Positions 47,820 to 59,814 are shown, counted from the stretch's first letter. The stretch is 64,000 bases of DNA from Platerodrilus igneus (GCA_036346225.1 JARFIW010000003.1:2784501-2848500); one strand, 5' to 3'. Notes: a model not told the origin generated them from the sequence alone. Numbers and translations are program-made.

Positions 47820-49747
47820 CAACAAACATAGACACAAGGAAAAGGTTGCTGAAAGCGCATGTGTGGAGCACTGTACGGCGGCGAAACGTGGGCAGTAAGA
47901 GAAGCGGACAGGAAAAAGATATAAGACTTTCAACTATGGTACTACAAACGTATGATAAAGATATCATGGACAGACGGAGTTAACACCAAAAAAATTATAT
48001 AAATGGCAGGGGAAGAAATATATATGTAGAAAATAGTAAAAAATAGGAGAGATATGATGATAGGTGACATACTAAGGCATGAGGGAATAGTGCGGAATAT
48101 ATTAAAAGCAGAGATAGGAAAAAATAGAGTTAAAAGTAGATCTCGGTTAGACTATTGCCCACAGACGGTTAAACATGTAGGCTGAGGAAATTTCAGGAAA
48201 ATGTGTAGGCTAGCTTAGAATAGAAATCAATGGAGGTATGCGTTCAACCAATTCAAAGACGGAAAACCTAGTGGCGAAAAAATTTATTGTACTTAAACCG
48301 GAAGATTATTATAAACAACTACAGGTGTTGGTTTTACAATATTCTAACTAATGTTGATTGTGCAAAAGGACTTAGCGGAAAACTCTTATTTCGGTAAATG
48401 TCTAAGTGTTGGGGGCATCTTGGTTGCCCCAGGTTGCTTATCGCCCATTACATACCACTGAATGTCTGTGGAATAGGGTATATATTTAGAAAACAAAAGA
48501 AGGGGAACCGAACTGTATCTAACAAGGAAGAACAGCTGCTACGTTCGAAGACGACAAACACAGAAACAAAGAAAACATTATTTAAAGTATATGTGTGGAG
48601 CACAGCACTGTACGGTTATAAAATAGGGACAGTAGCAGAAGCAGACAGAAAAAAGATAGACGCCTTTTGGAATGTGGTGCTTCAGATGTGTGATGATGAT
48701 TGCATGGACACACAAAGTTAAGAACAAAGAGGTGCTAGAAATGGTAGGGGAAGAAAGAATTATGTGGAAAACAGTAAAAAATAGAAGAGATAAAATGATA
48801 GGCCACATACTAAGACATGAGGGAATAGTTCGAAATATAATAGAAGCAAAGATGAGAAAAAAGAGAAGTAAAGGTAGACCTAGGTTAGACTGTTGCCCAC
48901 AGACGGTTAAAGATGTAGGCTGATGTAATTTAAGGGAAATGTGTAGGCTAGTTCAGAATAGAAATCAATGGAGGTACGCGTCCAACGAATTCCAAGACGG
49001 AACACCTAGTGGCAAAAAAATTATTGTACTTAAACCTGAAGATTTATTATAAACAACTGCAGGTGTTGGTTTTGCAATATTCTTGACTAATGTTGATTGT
49101 GTGAAGGGATTTAGTGAAAAACTCTTATTTTGACAAATGTTTATGTGTTGAGGGAATCTTGGCAGCCACAGGTTGCTTAACCCCCTGTACATACCACTGA
49201 ATGTATGTGGAATAGGGTATATATTTAGAAAATAAAAGAAGGGGAACCGAGCTGTATCTAACAAGGAAGAACAGCTGTTACGTTCGAAGACGACAAACAC
49301 AGAAACAAGGAAAACATTGTTTAAATTATATGTGTGGAGCACAGCACTGCACGGTTATGAAGTAGGGATAGTAGTAGAAGCAGACAGAAAAAAGTTAGAA
49401 GCCTTTTGGAATGTAGTGCTTCAGATGTGTAATGATGATAGCATGGACAGACAAAGTTAAGAACAAAGAGGTTTTAGACATAGTAGGGAAGAAAGGTATC
49501 TGTGAAATACAAAAACAAATGGCAGAAAAAGAAGGGCAGAACACACCTAAGGCATTTGGAAAACAGTGTGGGGGAGAGAGAGATAGAAAAAATGATAGAT
49601 AGAGGTAGACCTAGGTCAGACTATTGCACGCAGATAGTGAAAGATGTAGGCTGTGGGAATTTCAGGGAAATGTGTAGGTTAGCTCAAAATAGGAAACCAT
49701 GGAGGTATGCGTCTAACCAGTTCCAGGACTGAAGACCTAATGATGAT
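47820..49747 (+). pseudogene. LINE copy 1, triplicated C-terminal/3' region
   Basis: The C-terminal domain (HVWSTVR/ALYG, then ADRKKIDAFWN, EVLEMVGEERIMWKTVKNRR, MIGHILRHEGIVRNI, RGRPRLDYCPQTVKDVG, NFREMCRLAQNR) appears three times in tandem with a spacer of about 330 bp that itself repeats (GTATATATTTAGAAAA, GGGGAACCGA). The best open parts are 48398-48721, 48672-48923 and 49502-49732. All are broken by stops or shifts. The other family copy shows the same threefold plan. Confidence 0.8.
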
Positions 49748-49760
49748 TATATTAGATACC

Positions 49761-50073
49761 TTACATTTGATTTTCCAATGCTCCACCTGTAGGTCCTACA
49801 TTGGCCATGAAGCGATTTTTTTTTACCTGGATAATAATTTTGAATTTTTCTGAATTTTTACTGTTCCAAGCAGGGTAGGGATATTTAACGTGCCTGATAA
49901 CACACGCACACACATACGAAACCTATATTTTATCTGCCATCCGAACGTGGGTGTATTTTTGTCAAAAACGCTCGCCTAACATTTTTCAAGCGGACTGTGT
50001 CGAGATTTGAACTCTGAAACTTGGGATAGTAGTCACACGCATATCAACTACGCCACGGAGCCGCCTCGTTTGC
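49761..50073 (-). mobile_element. tRNA-derived SINE, copy 2
   Basis: Same element as 3722-4020 on the same strand. tRNA head: GGCTCCGTGGCGTAGTTGAT (A box) near 50043-50063 and a worn B box GAGTTCAAATCTC near 50003-50015. Body and tail match copy 1 and end AAATGTAA. Flanked by an 8-bp duplication TAGATACC (49753-49760 and 50074-50081). The target is the junction between the LINE's 3' end and the hAT gene, so the SINE arrived after the LINE. Confidence 0.88.
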
Positions 50074-50755
50074 TAGATACCGCAAAAAATGCATTAAAAG
50101 AAAGATTTGCTTTATTAGAAGAATCTAATAATTTATTTAAATGTTAATACGAGTTTTACTAACTATAACGACAATTTTTGAGAAAATCGTGTATGGATCT
50201 AGATTCTTTTTTACAACAAGTGATGGGGACTTCTTTCAAGAAGATATCGAAGGAAATGAACCCTCTAACAAAATTTTATGTTTTAAGGCCATTGTTACAT
50301 CGCTTGAAGAATTCAAACTCTACTTTATATTAATTTATATAATCACAATGATCTCACATCTTGATTTCTTAATTTAGCCATAGCTCTAAGAATATTTCTT
50401 ACATTTCCCGTGACCATCGCCTCTGGGAAAAGAAGTTTTAGTAAATTAAAACTCATTAAAAATTTTCTAATGTCCATTAGGTCCAAAAAAAGTTTGATAA
50501 ACTTTGCCACTATTTCAATAGAACATAAAATGTGTTAAAACTTAGACAAATCAAATATAATAAACGATTTTACGTCTAAAAACGAAGGGTTTTGCTTTGA
50601 TTTTATTTTTGATATATTTCTATTTTCTAAGGACACTAGCTTTCAGTATACATATATAACCCATGGTGGCACGTGGCAAAACAGACTTATTTTATTTTGT
50701 GATTTTTCGGTTGTTGTGTATATATTTTTGAGTTTGTTTTTTTTGTCGTGTAAAT
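50074..50755 (+). pseudogene. hAT transposase, 3' part
   Basis: Continuation of the gene split at 44365. The first codons read DTAKNALKERFALLEESNNLF, the helical region after the catalytic core. Further on, in another frame, comes the hAT C-terminal dimerisation domain: ALRIFLTFPVTIASGKRSFSKL (about 50385-50450) and SLINFATISIEHKM. The spacing and order are those of ZMYM/DUF4371-type hAT proteins. Several stops and a frameshift separate the pieces, so it is inactive. Confidence 0.88.
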
Positions 50756-50944
50756 AAATATTAATCTAAATGCAATAAAATTTTTATTTCTAAAAAAATA
50801 ATTTTGTCTTATAAAAATATCATAAAATGATGTCGATTTTTGAAGTGATAGACAAACCAATATTTCTATTTCGAAATTTGATTTAAGAGGAGTGCGGCAA
50901 TTAATTTTTTGGTATTGGATGGCACAAGAGCAGGACCGGCCCTA
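50756..50944 (+). mobile_element. Candidate 3' end of the hAT element
   Basis: GGACCGGCCCTA at 50933-50944 resembles the GGCCGG-containing terminal inverted repeats of hAT elements. I found no matching left terminus, so the ends of the transposon are not proven. Confidence 0.35.
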
Positions 50945-52390
50945 ACTTCACTTGCTATGATAAACAGCTTCTTGCAAAAGCATTACTAGACTTGATTAGC
51001 CAAGTTCCTGTGATAGTGGCCATAATTACAAAGAACGACTGACTTTTGAAAGCTTCCTTGATAATAAAGTAATAAAATACGAAGTAACTAACCAAATAAT
51101 TAAACAAATGTTTTTAACTTTTAGCACAAAGTAATTGTTATCAAGGAATGATTGCAATATGCTTAAACGTAATAATATATTTAATTGAACTACACAGCGC
51201 AGCCAAAACTTCAAATAATGTACTGCACAATTTACAAAGCCTTTGTGCGTCATTTTGTTAGAAATGGATTACATTGACTTTTAAGTGCCTGCATTTACGA
51301 TGCATTTATTAACTGCGAAGTTTTATAGAACACGTCACTTATTAAATAGTAATCACATATATTACTTACTTCCATAAACTTATATTTTTTCCTCTTCATA
51401 AACGTCGTTTGTAAAAAATATGCGTAACAATCAGACGTTTCAACAGCACATATCACCCACAAAATGTAGTCTAATTCACCGACCACTTTAAGTACAAAAG
51501 TATTTCAATAAACCTGTAAGTTTCCGTATTATGAAGCAAGTACAAAAGCACCCGTTAACAGGTTTCAGACTACTAAGGAAATTATTGTTTCCCGAGCCGT
51601 GAAAATGCCGGGAAATTTTAATAATTGATGTGTCTATGCTTTGCTTGACCATGACGCCAGGGTTACCATAGCAATGCGTCGTCGCTGTAAAGGAACTTGA
51701 CCATTTATCGTCCATTTTCAATGCATAATTATACGCGCGTAGAACTTATTGTAATTGCTTTTATCGTACTTTCGGCGGCGTTAATGATGAAAGTCTCATT
51801 AATCATCCCCGTGTCGTAAATTTTATTGCCCTTAGTTTCGATTATACTACCCTTAATTATTTTTGGAGAGTTTTATAAGGAGAACTTGTGAAATTTTGCG
51901 CAACCAAGAGATTTTTGTCAGTGGGTAAGCTGGGGCAACTGAAAGAATGTCGTTTTCACAATTTTTTTAGTTTAACGTTGGCTTGCTTTGAATATGCTGA
52001 TCAATAAAAGCACAAATACAAATAAACATAACTAAACCCGGCGATAAAACATTATAGCGACACGTACTTTGAATGCTTATGGATAATTTTCACATCGAGG
52101 TGGAATGTTGATAAAACCTTTTTTACAAAGGCATGTTATTTGAATACTGATCATCCAAAGTATGTTTACCAAAATTGAACCCAAATTGTTTATGAGGTAC
52201 GCTGAGCTTTTTGGTGTTAATTTAAGGAGTCTCAACTACTAAGACAGAAGTGAACATGAAAATAGGTTTATCAGTAGGTTAACATTTCAAATTCTTGCTA
52301 CATCAATGACTAGGGTCCCGCAAAGTGAAAAGCTGCCCTCGTGTTACTAAAATTGACGCCCTCTGGCGAATGAGCTGGGATACACCAAAA
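50945..52390. other. Non-coding stretch, nothing assigned
   Basis: No recognised gene, RNA or repeat. Short minus frames at 51026, 51295 and 51488 lack any domain. Confidence 0.35.
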
Positions 52391-52394
52391 AAAA

Positions 52395-52870
52395 AATGAG
52401 ATCCATCACAAACTTACGACGCCTAGAGGCACTTCAGAACACCATCTTTCGACTGATTACCGGCGCACGGTGGTTCGTCAGAAACGATACGATACGCAAC
52501 GAGCTAAACATTCCCACAGTATACGAATAGTGTAGAACAAACGCCACAAAAACATACCAAACAATAGACGACTCACCACATCCATCCATACGAGACGTCG
52601 CACCGCTACAAGGCACACGACAAACCATTAAAAAACGACCACGCCGACTACTTGATGTGTGACATAACATCAGACAAGCACTCCAGACCGGAACTAGTTG
52701 GCTAAATAAAAAAACAACTAGGACACAACACGAGATTCAAACCACTAGGTGGAAAAATAGACACCTAGAACACTCGCACGACAAATGATACAGACAAGAC
52801 AGCAGAAACCACTTGGTTAACGCTGACTACGAGACGTGCCCTGAAAGGGCAGGATCAACCAGGATATAGA
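52395..52870 (+). pseudogene. Jockey-like LINE, C-terminal tail fragment
   Basis: The frame from ATG at 52398 gives LRRLEALQNTIFRLITGARW, VRNDTIRN and ELNIPTVYE. This is the characteristic region C-terminal to the RT of Jockey-clade non-LTR elements, usually followed by a segment naming Pro/His-rich text as here (DDSPHPSI). A stop follows IPTVYE and more occur beyond. The RT itself is absent. The antisense 78-codon frame is a shadow. Confidence 0.7.
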
Positions 52871-52989
52871 TCCATCAAACAGTTAATCATCAATTATAGT
52901 AAATTAAAGCTTTTTTATATAAACATATATTGTTAGCAAAATAAGAAACTATCACAAAACAAAAAGAAGTTAAACTTTCTAAGAACTTG

Positions 52990-53362
52990 AAAACTGAACT
53001 TTGTAACGTATTAGCGTTTGCGCTACAGAAAAACCAGATGCAAAAAGGGTAAAATTATTCTTAAACAAAAAATAAATAGGTATATCCCCTGTATATTCTG
53101 ATTTCATTAATAGTAGTGTTCTTTAAGCAAAAAATTTCAATAAATTTTTAGTTTTATAAAAGGCAATAAACTTAAAAATCACAAAAGCATAGTTTAATTT
53201 CCGTGAACTGCCTGCAAGTTTGAACGTAATTCAGGTCCATAAAAACAGATCTCGATGTTATGCATTTCTCACGTAAAATTAAAAAAGCTTTTGCACACTG
53301 TTCAGTAGAAATAATTACATTTACTAATACACTTAAACTGTTACATCTATAGTTTACAATAT
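52990..53362 (+). repeat. Dispersed repeat R1, copy 2
   Basis: Counterpart of 34110-34500. It breaks off at CTATAGTTTACAAT, where the 3' end of LINE copy 2 begins; copy 1 continues for some bases past that point. Confidence 0.7.
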
Positions 53363-54900
53363 CATCATCATTAAGTCTTCAGTCCTGGAACTGGATAGAG
53401 GCGTACCCGCATTGTTTCCTATTATGAGCTATCCTACACATTTCCCTGAAATCTCCACAGTCTGCATCTTTCACTATCTGCGTCCAATAGTCTGATTTAG
53501 GTTTACCTATACTTCTTTCTTTTCCTATCTCGCTTGTAATTTATCCTGCAATATTCCCCAAAATGCCTTAGAACGTATCCTGCCTTCCATTTCTCCTATT
53601 TTTTTCTGTTTTCTACAAATATCTTTATTTCCATATAATTCTATAATCTCTTTGTTAACTTTTTGACCATGGTATCATCCTCATACTTCTGAAGCACGAC
53701 GTTCCAAAAGACTTCTACCGTTTTTCTGTCTGCTTCCCCTACAGCCACTATTTCATAGACGTACTGTGCAATGCTCCACACATACGCTTTCAACAATTTT
53801 CTTCTAGTTAGAAGCGTACCTCCATGGTTTCCTATTCTGAGCTAACCTACACATTTCCCTGAAATTCCCACAGCCTACATTTTTCACTATCTGCGTGCAA
53901 TAGTTTGATCTAGGTCTACCTCTACCTAATTATTCCTATATTTCTCCATAATATATCGCGCACTGTTCCCCAAATGCCTTAGAATGTGTTTTCCTCTTTC
54001 TATTTCTCCCATTTTTTTGTATTCCACAGATATCTTTCTTCCCTACAATGTCTAAAACCTCTGTTATTAACTTTCTCCATCTATTCTATCATCATCATAC
54101 ATCTGAAGCATCACATTCCAAAAGGCTTCTATCTTTTTTTGTCTGCTTCTGTTACTGTACCTATTTCATAAAAGTACTGTGCTGTGCTCCACACATACAT
54201 TTTAAATAATGTTTTTCTTGTTTCTGCGTTGGTTATCTTCGAACATAGTCACTGCTGTTTCTAGTTAGATGCAGATCGGTTCCCCTTCTATTGTTTTACG
54301 AGCATATACCCTATTTCACTCGATATTCAGTGGTATGTGAAGTGGGTTAAGTAGCCTGGGCTAGCAATATCCCGAACACTTGAACATTTGCCGAATTAAT
54401 AGTTTTCCAATATATCCTTTTGCACAATTAACATTAGTTGAGAATATTGCAAAACCAATATCTGTAGTTGCTTATAATAATCATCAGGTTTAAGTACAGT
54501 TATTTTTTTCGTCATTAGGATCTTCCATCTTGGAACGGGTTGGACGTGTACCTCCTTTGATTTCTATTCTGAGCTAGCCTTCACATTTTCCTAAAATTCC
54601 CACAGTCTACAGTTTTCACTATCTGTGCGCAATAGTCTAACTTAGGTCTACGTCTACCTCTCTTTTTTCCTATCTCTGCTTCTAATATATTCCGCAGTAT
54701 TCCCTCGTGCCTTAGTATGTGGCTTATCATCCTATCTCTCCTATTTTTACTGTTTTCCACATAATTTTTTCTTTCCCTAAAATATCTAGCACCTCTTTGG
54801 TCTTAACTGTATCTGCGCATAATATCTTCATATTACGTCTGTACCACCACATTTCAAAGGCTTCTATCTATATCTTGTCCTTTTCTCCTACTGTCCATGT
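53363..54900 (-). pseudogene. LINE copy 2, triplicated C-terminal/3' region
   Basis: Three successive versions of the same C-terminal text, recognisable at DNA level by the complements of GGAGGTACGC-n-CAGTTC, TGTAGGTTAGC and GTGTGGAGCA. The spacer between the second and third versions is largely deleted here, unlike in copy 1. Confidence 0.7.
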
Positions 54901-55087
54901 TTCATAGCTTTATAGTGCTGTGCTCGGCACATGTTTATAGCTATATTTTCATTGTTTCTAAGTTTGTTGTCTTTGAACACAGTAGGTGCTTTTAATCCTT
55001 GTTTAATACCTTTTGCGCTCTTCCCATCTTGCGGTATTTGGCTTCCTAGGTAGCAAAAATCCTTAACTTCTTGCAAGTTTTCGTTTT

Positions 55088-56250
55088 CTATTTGTATTCT
55101 AGTTTTTGATTTATTTCCCTTCCTTTGCATACGTGTACTTTAATTTTATTTTTGTTAACTTTCATACCGTATCTTTCTGTTAGAACTATTTCCATTTTAA
55201 TAAGAGCAACTTCTAACTCTTTTTTGCTATATGCTAACACCGCTATATCATATGCAAATCTAAGCATATCAATCTTTTGTCCTTGCATTATAATTCCAAA
55301 TGCCTTCCTGCATTTAATAGTATCCATTGCCTCTTCGATGTACAAGTTAAAAATTAATGGGGATGGGGTACAACCCTGTCTCACCCCTACCCTAATATCT
55401 ACTTCTCTACGTTCCTGCTCTAATTCTATTATTGCTGTTTGCTCCTTGTATAAGTTATGTACTATCCGTCTATCCCTAAAACTTATTCCAATCTCTTTGA
55501 GTATTTCGAATATTTTTTTTTGATTTTACATTGTCGAATGCTTTTTCCAGATCTACAAACCCAATACACATGCTTTCCCTATTTTCTGTTGTTTTCTCCA
55601 TTATCATCCTCAGAGCTAAAATAGCCTCTTGTGTTCCTTTGTTTCGCCTAAACACAAATTGATTTTCTTTTAGTATTTCTTCAGCTCGTTTTTCCATCTG
55701 TCTTTGTACAACTCAAGTTAATATTTTTGACACGTGTGCTGTCAAAGTTATTATTCGAAAATTTTCACATTTATACTGGCTTTTTGGTATAGTGACTATG
55801 ATGTTACGTTTGAAATATTTGGTTATCTCGTCTGTCTCATACATATAGCTTACAAGTTGAAAGATACGCTCTGTTTCTGCTTGTCCAACGGGTTTTAGAG
55901 TTTCTGCTTGCCCCTTGTCTGTACACGGCGCCTAACCATTTTTCAGACCCTTTAATGCTTTCAAACTCATCTCTAAGTATAGGATATCCCAAGTTATCGT
56001 TTTCAATGTCTAATTCCTGTTCTAATGCTGCTAGTTGCTCTCTTGCATATAAATTCCCTATATATTCTTGCCATCTAACTACTTTATCTACATTTTCTAG
56101 ATTGAAGTTTCCTCCCGCGCCCCTTATATTTTTGCTGTACGGTTTTATATCCCTAAAATTCATTCTAATTAGTTTGTACGCTTCGTCTGTCTTTCTTATT
56201 TTCATATTAGTTTGTACTTCTTTGCACTTTTTATCAATCCACCGCGATTG
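55088..56250 (-). pseudogene. LINE copy 2, linker and reverse transcriptase
   Basis: Frames 55837-56268, 55476-55697, 55088-55384 and 54888-55130 carry the protein in pieces: RWIDKKCKEVQTNM, KVVRWQEYIGNLYA, IGFVDLEKAFDNV (motif A), LRQGC-like MRQGCTPSPLIFNLYIEE, and a catalytic box altered to FAYDIAVLA, so one catalytic Asp is replaced by Tyr. Stops and shifts separate the frames. It is inactive. Confidence 0.85.
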
Positions 56251-56329
56251 AAATTTTAAACGAAGCAATCGATATAAAACTAATCAATTTATAGTTACCG
56301 AAGTTTTAAATAACCCCAATCCCGTAAAA

Positions 56330-57621
56330 TACACAAAAGTAGACAATAGAAAGATATACCAAATTCAAATAACCAAAGACGATAACGAGGAACAAATAAT
56401 CAAAATTCTAAAAGAATACACCCCCGAAAAAAAAAGATTTTATTTTCATTTCAAGACCCAGCATTTATACAAAAGATTTTCAGAATTATACGTTAAACTA
56501 TTCAATAACTCTGGTTCTGAACTTATCAGATGCACAAGAAAATTAATAACATTAGACGACCCTGACGAAATAAACGATGTAATTAGGAATCAACACGAAG
56601 GAAAAACCAACCATCGTGGAATTAATGAGACAATAAAGCAACTTATAAGACGATACTATTTTAAAGAAATGAAAGAATTGACTACAGATTTTATTAATCA
56701 ATGTGAACTATGTGACAAAGCGAAGTACGACAGAAAACCTCCAAAAGATACTCTTAATGTTAACCAAAACGCCCGACAAATCCTTTCAAAAATTACATGC
56801 CGATACTTTAGTAGTAGAAGCACAAAATTATTTAACAATTGTAGACGAATTCACAAAAATAGGCCAAGCAATACCCATCACTTCTAAAAATACCATTGAC
56901 GTAACCCAAGGATTTTTACAATACTTTACATTTTATGGAACATCCGAAACAATAACGTTAGATAATGGCAGCGAATTTAAAAACGAGACAATACAAAACA
57001 CTTTGGGACTCTACAAAATAAAAATTCATTTTATAACGGAAAACCACTGTGAATCAAATAGACTGATTGAACGACTACACTCAACCATTAAGAATAACTT
57101 ATAAGACGGAACACATAACTAAATTAGTGTCATACGCACTAATCGCCTACAATAATACAATTTACTCATCGACAAAATTTACACCCTTAGAATTAACTTT
57201 AGGACATTCAGATTCACGCAATCCCTATGACATACATTATAACAAAGAAGTATACCAGCAATACGCCAAGGATCACAAAGAAAAACTAAAAATATTCAAT
57301 GACAAAGTAAAAGATAAGTTACATAACGATAAGAAACGTATCACCACAACCCGTAATAAGAATACCGACGCAAATAAATTTTCAATAGGACAAACCGTAT
57401 ATGAGAAAAATTTCCAAAATAAGCGACATAAAACGGCACGCAGAAATTTAGGCCCATTTAAAATTAAGAGTATATCCGACAAAAATATAGCAGTAGTACA
57501 CAACGACAAAATAACGAAATACATTCACTTCAAAAATTTAAGACATCCTGTAATTTCAGATGGACAATCATCACCCTTACCGTCAACCTCCGCCCAGGTA
57601 GAACGGACTACGAAATACTAA
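56330..57621 (+). pseudogene. Errantivirus-like integrase, frameshifted
   Basis: DDE integrase that joins proviral DNA to the host chromosome. In order: an HHCC zinc-binding region (NQHEGKTNHRG, then CELCDKAKY, 56588-56735), the catalytic core with HADTL and IVDEFTKIGQAI, then LDNGSEF (second Asp) and the Glu near ERLHST, and a C-terminal region with the GPF module (LGPFKIKSI, about 57445-57470). Two frame changes, near 56765-56790 and near 57065-57105, split it into three frames (56669-56887 and upstream, 56703-57104, 57067-57621), and an upstream stop lies at about 56314. The last frame overlaps the start of the env frame. Confidence 0.88.
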
Positions 57622-57671
57622 TAGAAGATATAAAAAATAACCCCGGTATACTACCAATAAAACTAGGCAGT

Positions 57672-59138
57672 ATGCAAAAAACCATGGACTATTGGACATT
57701 CGCACAAAAATTCGATTTAACAGAACTAAAACAAGAATTTCAAAAAATCAAAAGTAATTATTACCGATTAAAACAATCAATGGACACAGCAAAATTCGGA
57801 AAGGAATACGCCATAGAAATGATGAATTATAACTGCTTAATAGAAAGCATTATTACAAACATAAAAGATAAATTTAACAGATTAATACCCACCGAACAAA
57901 CTACAAGACGAAAAAGAGGATTAATCAACGGATTAGGTAACATAATAAAAACTATCGCAGGCAATTTAGACAATCAAGACGCAGAACGTTATGACAACGC
58001 AATACAGCAATTAATTGAGAATCAAAACGATATAAAAACCATAATTAGCAATCAAATATCTCTAACCCAATCAACAATTATAAAATACAACGAAACATTA
58101 AGAAAGCTAGTAAGAAATCAAGATAGTATAGCCAACAGAATACAAACCCTTGAAACTAACATGCGAACTATAATGTTAAGCATGCGAGATTTAATTAGAT
58201 TCAATACAATATTTACTCAAATAATATCGGCCCTTCTTTTGATTCAACAAATTTTAGCAACTTTAGAGAACGCAGTTACATTTGCAAAATTAAATACCCT
58301 ACATTCTAGTATCATAGAACCAACAGATTTATTAAAGGAATTATTAATAATTAGATCATTTATAACCAACGGTATATTACCTTTTAATGTAATAGAGTCA
58401 AACATTCTTATATTTGAAAAAATAGCTATAGTTAAGGGCTATATAAAGAGCAACGAAATAATATTTTTAATAGAAATCCCAATAGTAGAGAGTAACAATT
58501 ATAATTATTATCATTTATTTGCTTTTCCAATGAAAATTACTAACACATACCAAGTTATAATACCCAAAACCAAATTCCTATCCTTAAATGAACTAAGATA
58601 TGGTTATACAAATGAAAAATGTACCGAAGTAACACCAAACCAATATTTATGCCAAACGTTGACAACAATCATTCAAGAAAACAACCCTTGTGAAGTACAA
58701 TTATTAAAATTTTTAAACCATTACGAAAACTGTGAAGCAAAACCCATGCAAATAACCAACATGAAAATTCAAAAAGTAACAGAAAACAAATGGATCGCCA
58801 TTTTCCCAACAAAAGTAATAGCAACCGTCCACTGCAATCAAGACGAAAACAACCTAGCACTAACCGGAAGTAAATTAATCACCGTCAAAGAAGATTGTTA
58901 TGTAAAATTGAAAGACCAAGTAATCAGAGTTTATCAAGACCCTATAGCAACAAAGAAAATCGCAAATATGCCAGAACTACAGTTCAAGATAGAACAACCA
59001 GAAGACGACGGAACTATCCAAAAACCCATGCAACTAAAACATCTAGAATTAGACGACCTCAACCACGCCGTGAAGTTAATGGAAAACTACCAAGAACACT
59101 TGAACTCAAGATTCCCAAATTACATTATGACAACATAA
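57672..59138 (+). pseudogene. Errantivirus-like envelope protein, transmembrane end out of frame
   Basis: A 488-codon frame related to insect errantivirus and baculovirus F-type envelope proteins. It shows a furin-type site RRKR at residues 79-82, followed at once by a hydrophobic, Gly-rich fusion-peptide-like segment GLINGLGNIIKTIAG, then long helical and coiled-coil stretches. Cys residues are clustered in the C-terminal half. The frame is open upstream of the first Met to about 57550, with a splice-acceptor-like TGTAATTTCAG ending at 57559, in line with env being made from a spliced RNA. The membrane anchor is encoded at about 59140-59215 in a different frame, and a one-base shift at about 59090-59120 ends the main frame before it. 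The product as written lacks an anchor. Confidence 0.85.
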
Positions 59139-59384
59139 CCGTTTGGACAATTGTGTTAATCATTTTAATTATTTTTCTAGTTGTATATGTATTTTACAAA
59201 ATGTATCTTAGATATAAGAATAAAGGAAACAGTTTTAGATTTAAGGAAACAAAGAGAAATAAAGAAACAATAAGTGTACCCTTAGAAACATTGAATTTTA
59301 AATAATGAAATTAAATGAATTTTATGAATTTTAAATTAAAAATTAAACGAGAAAAACCCTTAATTTTTCATGTACGTCGGGAGG
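59139..59384 (+). pseudogene. env membrane anchor remnant and polypurine tract
   Basis: In the frame ending at 59305 lies a strongly hydrophobic segment (VLIILIIFLVVYVFY) followed by a basic tail with several Lys/Arg, as in an envelope membrane anchor plus cytoplasmic tail. It is out of phase with the main env frame. The A/G-rich stretch before 59385 ends in CGGGAGG, the polypurine tract. Confidence 0.75.
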
Positions 59385-59397
59385 AGTTATATATCCC

Positions 59398-59399
<2 letters not shown>

Positions 59400-59435
<36 letters not shown>
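59400..59435. repeat. (TA)n tract left of the foldback element
   Basis: About 18 TA units inside the LTR; its partner is at 59923-59955. Confidence 0.95.
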
Positions 59436-59443
<8 letters not shown>

Positions 59444-59514
59444 AAATTATAAGGGGTGTCGACCTAATCATTGAATGAAACAGTTTTTAAATCATTCTTT
59501 TTATTAAAACTCTG

Positions 59515-59568
59515 TTAATTCTATCCAAGCTTTCGTTGTCAATTGGACAACTTCATCAGGGATATTAA
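59515..59568 (-). ncRNA. Hammerhead-ribozyme-like core, left arm
   Basis: Exact inverted copy of the core at 59761-59814, on the minus strand. A transcript through the whole element in either direction would contain one core and the complement of the other, which could pair with each other and block folding. Confidence 0.65.
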
Positions 59569-59760
59569 TCAATTCATTTCATCACAACCATACAAATATA
59601 ACAATACTTAACATTAAATGTCAAATATCACAATAAATATCACTCTCAAAAACATTATTCTTACATTATTTATGTAACAGGTTGTTGTTGAACCTCGTGC
59701 TGGGTTGGATTAAAAAGGATTAGATTGTTATATTTGTATGGTTGTGATGAAATGAATTGA

Positions 59761-59814
59761 TTAATATCCCTGATGAAGTTGTCCAATTGACAACGAAAGC
59801 TTGGATAGAATTAA
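59761..59814 (+). ncRNA. Hammerhead-ribozyme-like core, right arm
   Basis: Core CTGATGA (59770-59776) and GAAA (59795-59798) enclose stem II GTTGTC/GACAAC with a CAATT loop. Stem I pairs TATCC (59765-59769) with GGATA (59803-59807), with a second possible TTAA/TTAA pairing beyond an internal loop. Stem III would be the palindrome AGCT (59798-59801), suited to a dimeric ribozyme. Predicted cleavage is after CTT at 59802. There is one extra A between CTGATGA and stem II compared with the consensus, which could lower activity. Confidence 0.65.

Larger units (their letters stand above)
44377..49747 (+). mobile_element. LINE (RTE-like), copy 1, inserted in the hAT gene
   Basis: 5'-truncated non-LTR retrotransposon. 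It is flanked by a 12-bp duplication, TATATTAAATAC (44365-44376) and TATATTAGATAC (49748-49759), with one mismatch. Parts: linker before RT (44437-44615), an unrelated insert (44616-46718), RT (46719-47725), and a C-terminal and 3' region present in three tandem versions (about 47820-48290, 48560-49040, 49310-49747). The 3' end is CTGAAGACCTAATGATGATTAT, short ATG/GAT repeats rather than poly-A, as RTE-type LINEs have. A second copy of the family is at 53363-56250. Confidence 0.85.
53363..56250 (-). mobile_element. LINE (RTE-like), copy 2
   Basis: Minus-strand member of the family at 44377-49747, 5'-truncated in the same pre-RT linker. Its 3' end (left) is CTGAAGACTTAATGATGATGAT. Right to left it holds the linker (55837-56250), RT (55088-55840) and a C-terminal region repeated three times (about 54880-54530, 54235-53815 and 53800-53390). 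The right edge abuts the truncated errantivirus-like provirus; I see no target duplication joining the two edges. Confidence 0.82.

Noticed and set aside
52434..52670. 78-codon minus-strand frame
   Set aside because: Antisense to the Jockey-like LINE tail, whose motifs are on the plus strand.
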